From a virus: a DNA stretch of 29,829 nt. A model generated the notes under the pieces. That model was not told the origin of the DNA. It worked only from the letters and a program-made list of their open reading frames with translations, and searched no databases. Each line of letters begins with the position of its first letter. Position 1 is the stretch's first letter. The stretch covers positions 1-29,829 of the IMG/VR virus record IMGVR_UViG_3300003691_000035; one strand, given 5' to 3'. Of the stretch, positions 22,349 through 28,054 are shown in pieces. The translations under genes were made by a program, and so were the position numbers.

Positions 22349-22924
22349 ATGATCTACACGATAAACCTGCGGCAGATCGCCGCGCTGCAACACCTGGCCA
22401 CCACGGGCAACGTCCGGTACTACCTGAACGGCGTCCACGTCACTATCGACGGTAACGTCGTGACCTGCGAAGCGACCGACGGTGCCGCAATGGGCCGGTT
22501 CACCGAGGATCTGCCGAACGCAGGCGACCCCCTCGGCATCAGCATCATCATCCCGATTGACGCCGTGAAACGCATCAAACTGCGCAAGGCGGACGACGAC
22601 CACGGGATGCTCATACCGCTGGCAGCGAATGGCGTGTGGGCGATCACGAACGCCGCCGGGCTGTCGGTCCAGTTCGACGCGATCGACGGCACGTTCCCGG
22701 ATACCGACCGGGTCATACCGCCAGACAGCAAGGACAAACCGACCCCCGCGAACTACGACTTCGACCTGCTCGCCAAGTCCGGCAAGCTGGGCAAGGCGAT
22801 GCACCTGCAGCACCCCGGCACGTTCACGATCGACCAGCGCGGCGAGTCCGGCGCTGCCGTCACGCACTCCGCCCTGCCGGGCTTCGTCGGCGTCGTTATG
22901 CCTTTTCGGCCGGGCGTACGGTGA
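22349..22924 (+). CDS. Beta sliding-clamp-like protein (DnaN-related), 191 aa
   Basis: The segment GNVRYYLNGVHVTIDGNVVT followed by CEATDGAAMGRF is the signature of DnaN clamp domains, whose typical form is RYYLNGV...L.ATDGHRLA. A DAVKRIKLRK helix follows as in clamp domains. At 191 residues it is about half the length of a bacterial clamp (three domains, near 370), so it holds one clear clamp domain and perhaps a degenerate second. It may tether a phage polymerase or interact with the host clamp loader. ATG 22349 has ACGAGG upstream and lies behind the repeat-borne promoter. Confidence 0.72.
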   Translation: MIYTINLRQIAALQHLATTGNVRYYLNGVHVTIDGNVVTCEATDGAAMGRFTEDLPNAGDPLGISIIIPIDAVKRIKLRKADDDHGMLIPLAANGVWAITNAAGLSVQFDAIDGTFPDTDRVIPPDSKDKPTPANYDFDLLAKSGKLGKAMHLQHPGTFTIDQRGESGAAVTHSALPGFVGVVMPFRPGVR

Positions 22925-23094
22925 CCCGCTCGCAAGGGTGGACGTCAGGGACGAACAGGGTCGTCGCGTTCCGCAAACGGGCCGCCTCGAACGGCTGGAA
23001 ACGCCGGGACTACTACGCCACGCCGGAAGAACACGAACGGCTGGTCGAGCTACTAAAACAACTGCGAGGGTCGCCCAATGCGCCTAGTAAATAA
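22921..23094 (+). CDS. Small basic protein (57 aa)
   Basis: GTG 22921 overlaps the TGA of the clamp-like gene, and the frame runs 57 codons to the TAA at 23092-23094. The sequence is basic in the first half (TNRVVAFRKRAASNGWKRRD) and ends with a helix YYATPEEHERLVELLKQLRG. This looks like the small DNA-binding proteins of RHH or similar type often found in phage early operons, but the fold is not certain. It overlaps the next gene by 17 bases, which carries that gene's GAGGG ribosome binding site. Confidence 0.65.
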   Translation: MTRSQGWTSGTNRVVAFRKRAASNGWKRRDYYATPEEHERLVELLKQLRGSPNAPSK

Positions 23095-23611
23095 ACTACT
23101 GTTCAAACTGACCGCAAACCGCCCCGTGCGGTTGATCGAGCTGGACGCCGGCCCGTACCTGGAGCGGTACTACCTCGGACAGATCGGCCCGTCGACGTTC
23201 TACCTGCACCGGTTCGTCAGCGCAGACCGCGAGCGCCACCTGCACAACCACCCGTGGACGTGGGGCCGCGCGCTGGTGCTGTCTGGCGGGTATAGCGAAG
23301 AGGTGGTCGACGATATCACCGCCGCCGCGCCGACCGGCTGCGTGCTGCGTACTCGCTGGATCGCGTGGTTTAACCGCGTCGACGGCAACCACTTCCACCG
23401 CATCGCCGCCGCGAAGCCGGGAACCTGGACGCTGTTCGTCCACGGCCCGCGCGCCGTCGTACCGGGCGGCATGGCCAGCAAGCTGAAAGGTTGGGGTTTC
23501 CTGGAGCCGCTCGCCGGGCAGGTAGTGTTCCGCCCGTTCGCGTCTGGCAAGTCGCAGTGGTGGCTCGACGCCCCGCTCGGCAGGGACAGCGACCGGGAGC
23601 CGTTGCTGTGA
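23078..23611 (+). CDS. Cupin-like (jelly-roll) protein, unknown role (177 aa)
   Basis: A histidine cluster RHLHNHPWTWGRALVLSGGY (His54, His56, His58) and a second site GNHFHRIAAAKPGTWTLFVH (His105, His107) are the two halves of a metal-binding cupin barrel. Short strands between them (YSEEVVDD and RTRWIAWFN) fit. Such proteins are common in tailed-phage early regions and their substrate is not known. The N terminus (LVNKLLFKLTA) is a short basic helix. GAGGG precedes ATG 23078. Confidence 0.75.
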   Translation: MRLVNKLLFKLTANRPVRLIELDAGPYLERYYLGQIGPSTFYLHRFVSADRERHLHNHPWTWGRALVLSGGYSEEVVDDITAAAPTGCVLRTRWIAWFNRVDGNHFHRIAAAKPGTWTLFVHGPRAVVPGGMASKLKGWGFLEPLAGQVVFRPFASGKSQWWLDAPLGRDSDREPLL

Positions 23612-23763
23612 GTACCGGCGGGTTCGACCTACTCCCGGACTGGAAGCAGGGCGGGTTCGCTGTGTACCTGGCCGACAGCCCGGACAGAGTGGGTTCGCTG
23701 CTGCCGTCCGCCGCCGGTGCTGGACGCACGATAGCGGCCCTGCTCCGGGACTTCGGCCGATGA
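23608..23763 (+). CDS. Small unknown protein (51 aa)
   Basis: GTG 23608 overlaps the stop of the cupin-like gene by GTGA. The frame reads STGGFDLLPDWKQGGFAVYL, then ADSPDRVGSLLPSAAGAGRT and ends RDFGR. No domain is recognised. It belongs to a chain of very small overlapping genes whose spacing indicates coupled translation. Confidence 0.55.
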   Translation: MSTGGFDLLPDWKQGGFAVYLADSPDRVGSLLPSAAGAGRTIAALLRDFGR

Positions 23764-23895
23764 ACGCAGCCAGTCACGGTACACGGCGAAGGCGCCAACG
23801 CCAGCGAGGCGCTGTCCCAGGCCATCGCCGAGCTGCGCCGGAACGCGGCGCGGTATCTGGCGGACGCTGACGCGTGGTCGGAGGCGTTGTCGTGA
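23760..23895 (+). pseudogene. Frame-broken small gene with one extra base after the start codon
   Basis: An ATG at 23760 overlaps the previous stop (ATGA) and a TGA at 23893-23895 overlaps the next gene's GTG, so both ends fit the operon pattern. The interval is 136 bases, one more than a multiple of three. Read from the ATG, the frame gives an Arg-rich string that looks unnatural. Removing one A from ATGAACG gives a convincing 44-residue protein: MTQPVTVHGEGANASEALSQ, then AIAELRRNAARYLADADAWS and EALS. This may be a recent mutation, a sequencing error, a programmed shift, or initiation at the ACG codon at 23764. Confidence 0.65.
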
Positions 23896-23969
23896 GATGG
23901 CGGCACGTGGCGCTGCTCGCGCTCGGGTTCCTCATATCCGCCGTTCGGTGGCTGCTGGGCTACGGATAG
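23892..23969 (+). CDS. Tiny membrane protein (25 aa)
   Basis: GTG 23892 overlaps the preceding TGA and the frame closes at TAG 23967-23969. The product reads MRWRHVALLALGFLISAVRW then LLGYG: a basic N terminus and one hydrophobic helix of about 16 residues. It would be a single-span inner membrane peptide. The GTGA junction is the main support; peptides this small can also arise by chance. Confidence 0.45.
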   Translation: MRWRHVALLALGFLISAVRWLLGYG

Positions 23970-23979
23970 AAAATAGCGG

Positions 23980-24008
23980 TTGCGTTACCGGTAACAGGGC
24001 GTTACACT
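23980..24008 (+). promoter_or_regulatory. Early promoter with GTTACCGGTAAC operator, copy 2
   Basis: The -35 TTGCGT (23980-23985), 17-base spacer and -10 TACACT (24003-24008) repeat the geometry of the promoter at 22286. The palindrome is at 23984-23995, again seven bases ahead of the -10. Confidence 0.62.
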
Positions 24009-24019
24009 AGCGCCAGACA
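23983..24019 (+). repeat. 37-bp dispersed repeat, copy 2
   Basis: Matches 22289-22325 at 36 of 37 positions. The downstream AATAACCA resembles CTGACCA after copy 1, so similarity fades gradually, as after a duplication that carried a promoter to a new gene. Confidence 0.92.
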
Positions 24020-24044
24020 ATAACCAACCACAGGGCGAAACACC

Positions 24045-24305
24045 ATGGCAACATTCATCACGTCTTTTAACGGCCTAATAGCTACCCGCGCGTCAGTCGC
24101 CGTACCGAATCTCGTCAGGGTCGATGCGTACCGCCAAGCCGGCGCCGTACTGCTCCGGGCGTCGTCCGGGCACAACCTGGCTAGCCTCCCAGGCCGGGCG
24201 GTTATCACAAACGCGGAGTTCGCCGACCTGCAGGCCGCCGACCCATACGACGGGGTGGCAACCGCAGCCAAGGCGCTAGCGCTGGTCGGGTGGACCGCCT
24301 GCTAG
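24045..24305 (+). CDS. Unknown protein at the end of the early block (86 aa)
   Basis: ATG 24045 follows a CAGGGCGAAACACC leader from the copy 2 promoter. The protein begins MATFITSFNGLIATRASVAV, continues RVDAYRQAGAVLLRASSGHN, and ends ALALVGWTAC. No family recognised. Its last 30 bases overlap the 3' end of the opposing TetR-like gene, so the two transcripts converge and could be mutually antisense. Confidence 0.65.
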   Translation: MATFITSFNGLIATRASVAVPNLVRVDAYRQAGAVLLRASSGHNLASLPGRAVITNAEFADLQAADPYDGVATAAKALALVGWTAC

Positions 24306-24620
24306 CCGAACGACCCACGCGGCGACCTGCTGCATCACCGTGGCGTCGACGCGGCCGTTCAGGTCCGCGTCGGCCGCGACCACCCCCTGCGCGATAACCG
24401 GCACGCACCGAACACGCACCGCGTGCCGTAGCACCGCGCGCCGCATGTTTGGGATGGTGCCGAAACAATACGACACCGCCGCCGGGCTGACGCCGGCTGC
24501 AGCCGCCACGCCGGCGCGGGTCAACTCCCGATAGCTGCTCCCGTCCGTCTGCGCTAGCTGCAGCGCGACGTCCAGCAGCTGTATCCGGCGCCGCGCCGGG
24601 TCTAACCGTGCTGCCCTCAT
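24276..24620 (-). CDS. TetR-like helix-turn-helix regulator (114 aa)
   Basis: The N-terminal 60 residues are a TetR-type DNA-binding domain: RRIQLLDVALQLAQTDGSSY, ELTRAGVAAAAGVSPAAVSY and CFGTIPNMRRAVLRHAV, with the HTH in the middle piece. The C-terminal 45 residues are too short for the usual ligand-binding and dimerisation domain (full TetR proteins are about 200 residues). It is last in the minus-strand operon and overlaps the nuclease stop by ATGA. A role as the regulator of its own divergent promoter region at 27238-27281 is a reasonable inference. It could instead bind the GTTAC operators. Confidence 0.72.
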   Translation of the reverse strand: MRAARLDPARRRIQLLDVALQLAQTDGSSYRELTRAGVAAAAGVSPAAVSYCFGTIPNMRRAVLRHAVRVRCVPVIAQGVVAADADLNGRVDATVMQQVAAWVVRLAGGPPDQR

Positions 24621-25102
24621 AGTTCCAACCCTCCTGTGCTGAATGTTGCGAACCCGCCGGCGTTACGCACCAGCGCCAAGAACGCCGCCTGTGCGGCCTC
24701 GCGTCCGTTGCCAGTGTACGACCACCCGGGCCGCTTCGTCTCTACCGCCCCGAACTGCGCGATCGTCGTGCCGACGTCCTGCGGCCGGATCTGCCGCGGT
24801 ATGGCCAGGATCAGGTCGGACGACTTAACCACGCGGTTCAGCCGTTCGGAGTCGTTCGCCAGCCCGTACCGCACCGGCCGCTGCCGTTCGCCGCAGTCAG
24901 GACAGGTCGCGGGCGTCGCCCCGACGTTATTACGCCACGCCAGCGCACCAGAACGCGCCGCCCTCATGCGGTCCTGCTGCTGCGCCCATGCCTCCGACTG
25001 TCCGCCACTGTCCGCCACGTCCGGCCAGGGTATCGCGCCGATCATTGCGTTCAGGTCTGCGGCCGCCGCCGGGTGCTGTGCTGCCCACTCGTTGTACGTC
25101 AT
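24617..25102 (-). CDS. VRR-NUC-type PD-(D/E)XK nuclease (161 aa)
   Basis: The C-terminal 100 residues match VRR-NUC domains of phages: WRNNVGA, RYGLANDSERLNRVVKSSDL with Asp96, then FGAVETKRPGW with Glu121 and Lys123 as the E-x-K catalytic pair, and REAAQAAFLALVRNAGGFAT. A CPDC knuckle (Cys67, Cys70) may bind zinc with a further ligand. These enzymes are structure-specific nucleases acting on flaps or junctions. Its gene overlaps the helicase gene, a pairing common in phages and suggesting joint action on branched DNA. Confidence 0.85.
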   Translation of the reverse strand: MTYNEWAAQHPAAAADLNAMIGAIPWPDVADSGGQSEAWAQQQDRMRAARSGALAWRNNVGATPATCPDCGERQRPVRYGLANDSERLNRVVKSSDLILAIPRQIRPQDVGTTIAQFGAVETKRPGWSYTGNGREAAQAAFLALVRNAGGFATFSTGGLEL

Positions 25103-26811
25103 GCCGTCATGTCCTCTGAGAACCGTTCCGTTATGCGCTGGATCAGCGCGTCAGTGTCGCGGGCGGGCAGTGTGAACGCCGTCCCGATATCTATGCCGAA
25201 CCGGTGGTAAAACCGTCGGTGCTTCTCGCTCAGTGTCCGGCCGTCTGGCTGCATACCCGCCCACCAGGCGACGAGCTCCCGCAGGACCTCGCGGCGGTGC
25301 TTCGCGGCCCGGTGTCGTTTCATATCCGCGCCCCGACCGATCGCCGGTATTCCGCGCCGCAGCTGGTCGGACCCGTACGCGTCGTCGTCCATGCCCGCGC
25401 GATCGATAGCCGCGAACAGCGCCGCCATGCCCTCGACGTCCAGCTCCATCAGGTCGCCGTCGACCTGATCGGGTGCTCTGCGCTCTGGTATCGCCGGGAC
25501 GTGCCCGCAGTACGGACAGGCGGCAAAGAACCGTTCGTACGGCTGCGTGCAGGCGTCGCAGACGCGCTGCGGTATCGTATCGGCCGCGCTGTCTCGGGTG
25601 CCTTTGTCCTTGCCGTCCAGCGACCAGCGGCGCGGCCAGTTCGGCATGCCGTGGCGCTCCCAGTTTCGTACCGGGTCGATGATGATCGCCTCCGGTTTCG
25701 GGCCGGCCGCTATCGCCGCGCGCCTCCCGTCTACGGTCGACAGGTCGAACCCGCCGGCGTATATCACGCGCAACGCCCGACCGACCATCTGCAGGTACTT
25801 CGCCAGCGACTCGGTTGGCCGCGCCAGTAACACCGCCTCGACGCCCGGCACGTCGAACCCCTCGTCGAACAGGTCGACGTTGACCAGGACGTCCAGGCCG
25901 CCGGTCTGGAACGCGTCCAGATCCCGGTCTCGCTCGCGTCCGTCCGTTTCACCGGACAGCGCCACGGCGGCGACACCGTCCGCGGTGAACGCGTCGGCTA
26001 TTTCGTGCGCGGTGGCGACGTCGGTAGCGAACACGATCGCCTTTTTGCCGTCCGCGAACCGGCGGTAGTGCCTGACCACGTCGCCGACCAGGTGCGACTC
26101 GACCACCCGGGCGCGCAGTGCTTTCGCGTTGAGCTCCCCGGACGCCGTGATCGCCACGCCGGACACGTCCAGGTCGGTCATCGGTGCGCGGTACGTGAAC
26201 GGCGACAGGTATCCGCCCTCGATCAGTTCTTGCGTGCTCGGCCCCTCGACCATCACGTCGGCGAACCCGTCCGCCTCGCGCCCGAGCCCCTTGCCGTCGG
26301 CCCGGTCGGGCGTGGCAGTAACGAACAGTTGAACGCCCCGATCGAGCGCCTCGACAGCCCGCGCCCACAGCCCCGACTCTACGTAGTGGTGCCCCTCGTC
26401 GAATACAGCCAGCGTCACCTGGCCGAGCCACCGCTGCAGTTCGTCGTTGCGCCCGCTGGCTGCGCTGGTGATCGTCTGCACCGACGCGACGCCGGCCAGG
26501 GCGTGCGGGTCGACGTACGACCGGTCGAACTCTTTAAGGTGCTTGCGCCTGATCCGCGTCACCACCGCAGGCGGCGCGATAACGCGGTGCTTAACACCGA
26601 GCCGCGCGAGCGTCTGGCTGATCTGCCCGATGATCTCTTTACGGTGGACCACCGCCGCGCAGGCGCCGACGTGCCGCTGCATGATTGCCGCAAACGACAC
26701 GGTTTTCCCGCCACCGGTCGCGCAGACACCCAGCACCGACGGCGCCGTCTGCCACGCGTCCCGGATACCCCGAACGAACTCGGCCTGATAGTCGCGGAGC
26801 CGTATCGTCAC
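25099..26811 (-). CDS. SF2 DEAD/DEAH-box helicase (570 aa)
   Basis: Helicase motifs appear in order: a Q-type start RLRDYQAEFVRGIRDAW, Walker A ATGGGKT (31-37), Walker B FDEGHH (Asp138 to His142), motif III TATPDR (165-170), then IVFATDVATAHEIADAF, VNVDLFDEGFDVPGVEA and QMVGRALR for motif VI. A zinc knuckle CDACTQPYERFFAACPYCG follows. The C-terminal 150 residues (LRELVAWWAGMQPDGRTLSE) are a helical extension. It is an ATP-dependent DNA translocase resembling phage and RecQ/XPB-like repair helicases. GTG 26811 overlaps the upstream stop. Confidence 0.9.
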   Translation of the reverse strand: MTIRLRDYQAEFVRGIRDAWQTAPSVLGVCATGGGKTVSFAAIMQRHVGACAAVVHRKEIIGQISQTLARLGVKHRVIAPPAVVTRIRRKHLKEFDRSYVDPHALAGVASVQTITSAASGRNDELQRWLGQVTLAVFDEGHHYVESGLWARAVEALDRGVQLFVTATPDRADGKGLGREADGFADVMVEGPSTQELIEGGYLSPFTYRAPMTDLDVSGVAITASGELNAKALRARVVESHLVGDVVRHYRRFADGKKAIVFATDVATAHEIADAFTADGVAAVALSGETDGRERDRDLDAFQTGGLDVLVNVDLFDEGFDVPGVEAVLLARPTESLAKYLQMVGRALRVIYAGGFDLSTVDGRRAAIAAGPKPEAIIIDPVRNWERHGMPNWPRRWSLDGKDKGTRDSAADTIPQRVCDACTQPYERFFAACPYCGHVPAIPERRAPDQVDGDLMELDVEGMAALFAAIDRAGMDDDAYGSDQLRRGIPAIGRGADMKRHRAAKHRREVLRELVAWWAGMQPDGRTLSEKHRRFYHRFGIDIGTAFTLPARDTDALIQRITERFSEDMTA

Positions 26812-26996
26812 TCGGTCGGCGTCCGGTACGCTGACCAGTTACGCCCTGACCCGTCCGGGTAGCGCGGGACGTTTAACAGTCTGCCTAGCTCCTCGCCGTC
26901 CCCCGACGCCATGTAATCAGCCACGGCCCGGCGGATCTCGCGCCGCAGCTTGGCGACGGCCACCCGCTCGGCCCGGTCTAGGGGGTCGCCGCCCAT
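26808..26996 (-). CDS. Small unknown protein (62 aa)
   Basis: ATG 26996 shares a base with the stop of the zinc-ribbon gene, and the end overlaps the helicase start by GTGA. The sequence is charged and helical: LDRAERVAVAKLRREIRRAV, then ADYMASGDGEELGRLLNVPR and a Tyr/Trp tail. It may assist the helicase, but this is only from position. Confidence 0.6.
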   Translation of the reverse strand: MGGDPLDRAERVAVAKLRREIRRAVADYMASGDGEELGRLLNVPRYPDGSGRNWSAYRTPTE

Positions 26997-27211
26997 CAGA
27001 CCTGCACCCCGTCGGCGTGTTTGGTAGCCAGCGGCCGGTAGTCCGCGCCGGCAGTCTCTCCGCAGCTGCCGCAGACCATGGCAGGGACGACGTTCTGGTG
27101 GAAATGCCCGTCGTCGTACCCGCCCTGCTGGGTCTCCTCGTCGCAGTGCTCGCAGGCGAATATCGCCCGGAAGTCTCTGCGGTGCTGTGAAAGGATCTTT
27201 TTAATACGCAC
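26996..27211 (-). CDS. Small zinc-ribbon protein (71 aa)
   Basis: The start is set at GTG 27211 because AGGAG lies eight bases ahead; starts further upstream would overlap the promoter. Two cysteine pairs, CEHC (20-23) and CGSC (47-50), bracket a GGYDDGHFHQNVVPAMV segment, with DYRPLATKHADG at the end. This type is widespread in phages infecting proteobacteria, with no known function. It is the first gene of the minus-strand operon and so is the first product of the leftward promoter at 27253-27281. Confidence 0.82.
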   Translation of the reverse strand: MRIKKILSQHRRDFRAIFACEHCDEETQQGGYDDGHFHQNVVPAMVCGSCGETAGADYRPLATKHADGVQV

Positions 27212-27237
27212 TCCGTTCTCTCCTGAAAAAATAGTAG

Positions 27238-27266
27238 TTGACATGCCGGTCAATAGTGCCGATAGT
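27238..27266 (+). promoter_or_regulatory. Rightward promoter of the 27305 operon
   Basis: TTGACA (27238-27243), 17 bases, GATAGT (27261-27266). Transcription would start near 27273, giving a leader of about 32 bases with the GAGG site for ATG 27305. Confidence 0.65.
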
Positions 27267-27281
27267 TGACGGCGTTGTCAA
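27253..27281 (-). promoter_or_regulatory. Leftward promoter of the 27211 operon
   Basis: On the minus strand TTGACA (27281-27276), 17 bases, CACTAT (27258-27253). Transcription would start near 27246, about 35 bases ahead of GTG 27211. It shares its DNA with the rightward promoter, so one polymerase excludes the other. Confidence 0.55.
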
Positions 27282-27304
27282 TTAACAAACCGAGGAAAAA
27301 CGCA

Positions 27305-28054
27305 ATGAGCAAAACGATTAGCTTAACGATCCCGTACGAACCCGACGCGCTGTCCATGGCCAGCACCATGCTACTCGATATGGCGCGGCTACTGGAGCAG
27401 ACAGGCGGTGCGCCCGCCAGCAGCCCGGTAGTGCTCGCACTCGCAGAGCAGTACGACGCAGAGCAGCTCCACGCCTCCGACGAGACGCAGAACCAGGCAG
27501 CGGACGACGGCGTGAACCCTGTCCCGGCAGAAATGGCCGGCACGGTTGGTCTGGACGGGCAGGATCGCGAAGACCCCGGGCTGCCCGTAGCCGGCCCGGA
27601 CACCCGAGTCGACGGCAAGGGCGTACTGTTCGACGGCAAGTACTGCGCCGCAGCGGCCGACCCGTTCTACGCGGCAGGTAAGTACGCCGGACAGTGGAAG
27701 AAAAAACGCGGCGTTTATCAGTCTACCTACGACGCGTGGCACGCTGCAGAAGTGCAGGCGCTGTACGAGACGGCCACCGCCGGAGCGGTAGACGGGGCTC
27801 TCGGCATACCCGCTGGCGACACCGCCGCCGCGTTCGCACCAGACGACGCGCAGCCTGAGCAGGCCAAACCGCAGACAGTCGGCGAGTTCATGGGCTGGGT
27901 AGCCGAACGTCAGGCCGCTGAAACGCTGACGCAGGCCGATATCGACGGCGCATACGCTGCGTGCCAGTTGACCGTCAACATGCTGTTCCCGCCGACTAAC
28001 GAGTCTACCGTCGCGGGCCATATCTCGCGGCTACTCGCTGCGCTGGGCGCCTAA
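27305..28054 (+). CDS. Phage protein with WKKKRGV motif, unknown role (249 aa)
   Basis: The start is ATG 27305 after GAGGAAAAACGCA; a longer frame would begin inside operator B. The N-terminal 60 residues (KTISLTIPYEPDALSMASTM) form a beta-alpha unit, followed by an acidic Gln/Ala linker. The middle module DTRVDGKGVLFDGKYCAAAA and YAGQWKKKRGVYQSTYDAWH matches a motif common in phage proteins next to DUF2800 genes (typical form GLPWD.RIHS...W..KRGV). The C terminus has TQADIDGAYAACQLTVNMLF. Its stop overlaps the nuclease ATG (TAATG). Function is not known; a link to recombination is inferred from its neighbours. Confidence 0.72.
   Translation: MSKTISLTIPYEPDALSMASTMLLDMARLLEQTGGAPASSPVVLALAEQYDAEQLHASDETQNQAADDGVNPVPAEMAGTVGLDGQDREDPGLPVAGPDTRVDGKGVLFDGKYCAAAADPFYAAGKYAGQWKKKRGVYQSTYDAWHAAEVQALYETATAGAVDGALGIPAGDTAAAFAPDDAQPEQAKPQTVGEFMGWVAERQAAETLTQADIDGAYAACQLTVNMLFPPTNESTVAGHISRLLAALGA

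Larger units (their letters stand above)
27238..27281. promoter_or_regulatory. Two identical TTGAC-N6-GTCAA operators on overlapping divergent promoters
   Basis: Operator A (27238-27253) is TTGAC-ATGCCG-GTCAA and operator B (27266-27281) is TTGAC-GGCGTT-GTCAA, both preceded by TAG and followed by T. Their centres are 28 bases apart. Each one covers the -35 box of one promoter and the start-site region of the other. Confidence 0.72.

Noticed and set aside
24276-24620. TetR-like gene as a lysogeny repressor
   Set aside because: No integrase, attachment site or CI/Cro pair was found in the window, so lysogeny control cannot be supported. A local regulator is the safer reading.
26005-26862. 285-codon plus-strand frame opposite the helicase
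   Set aside because: It is antisense to well-ordered helicase motifs and shows no domain of its own.
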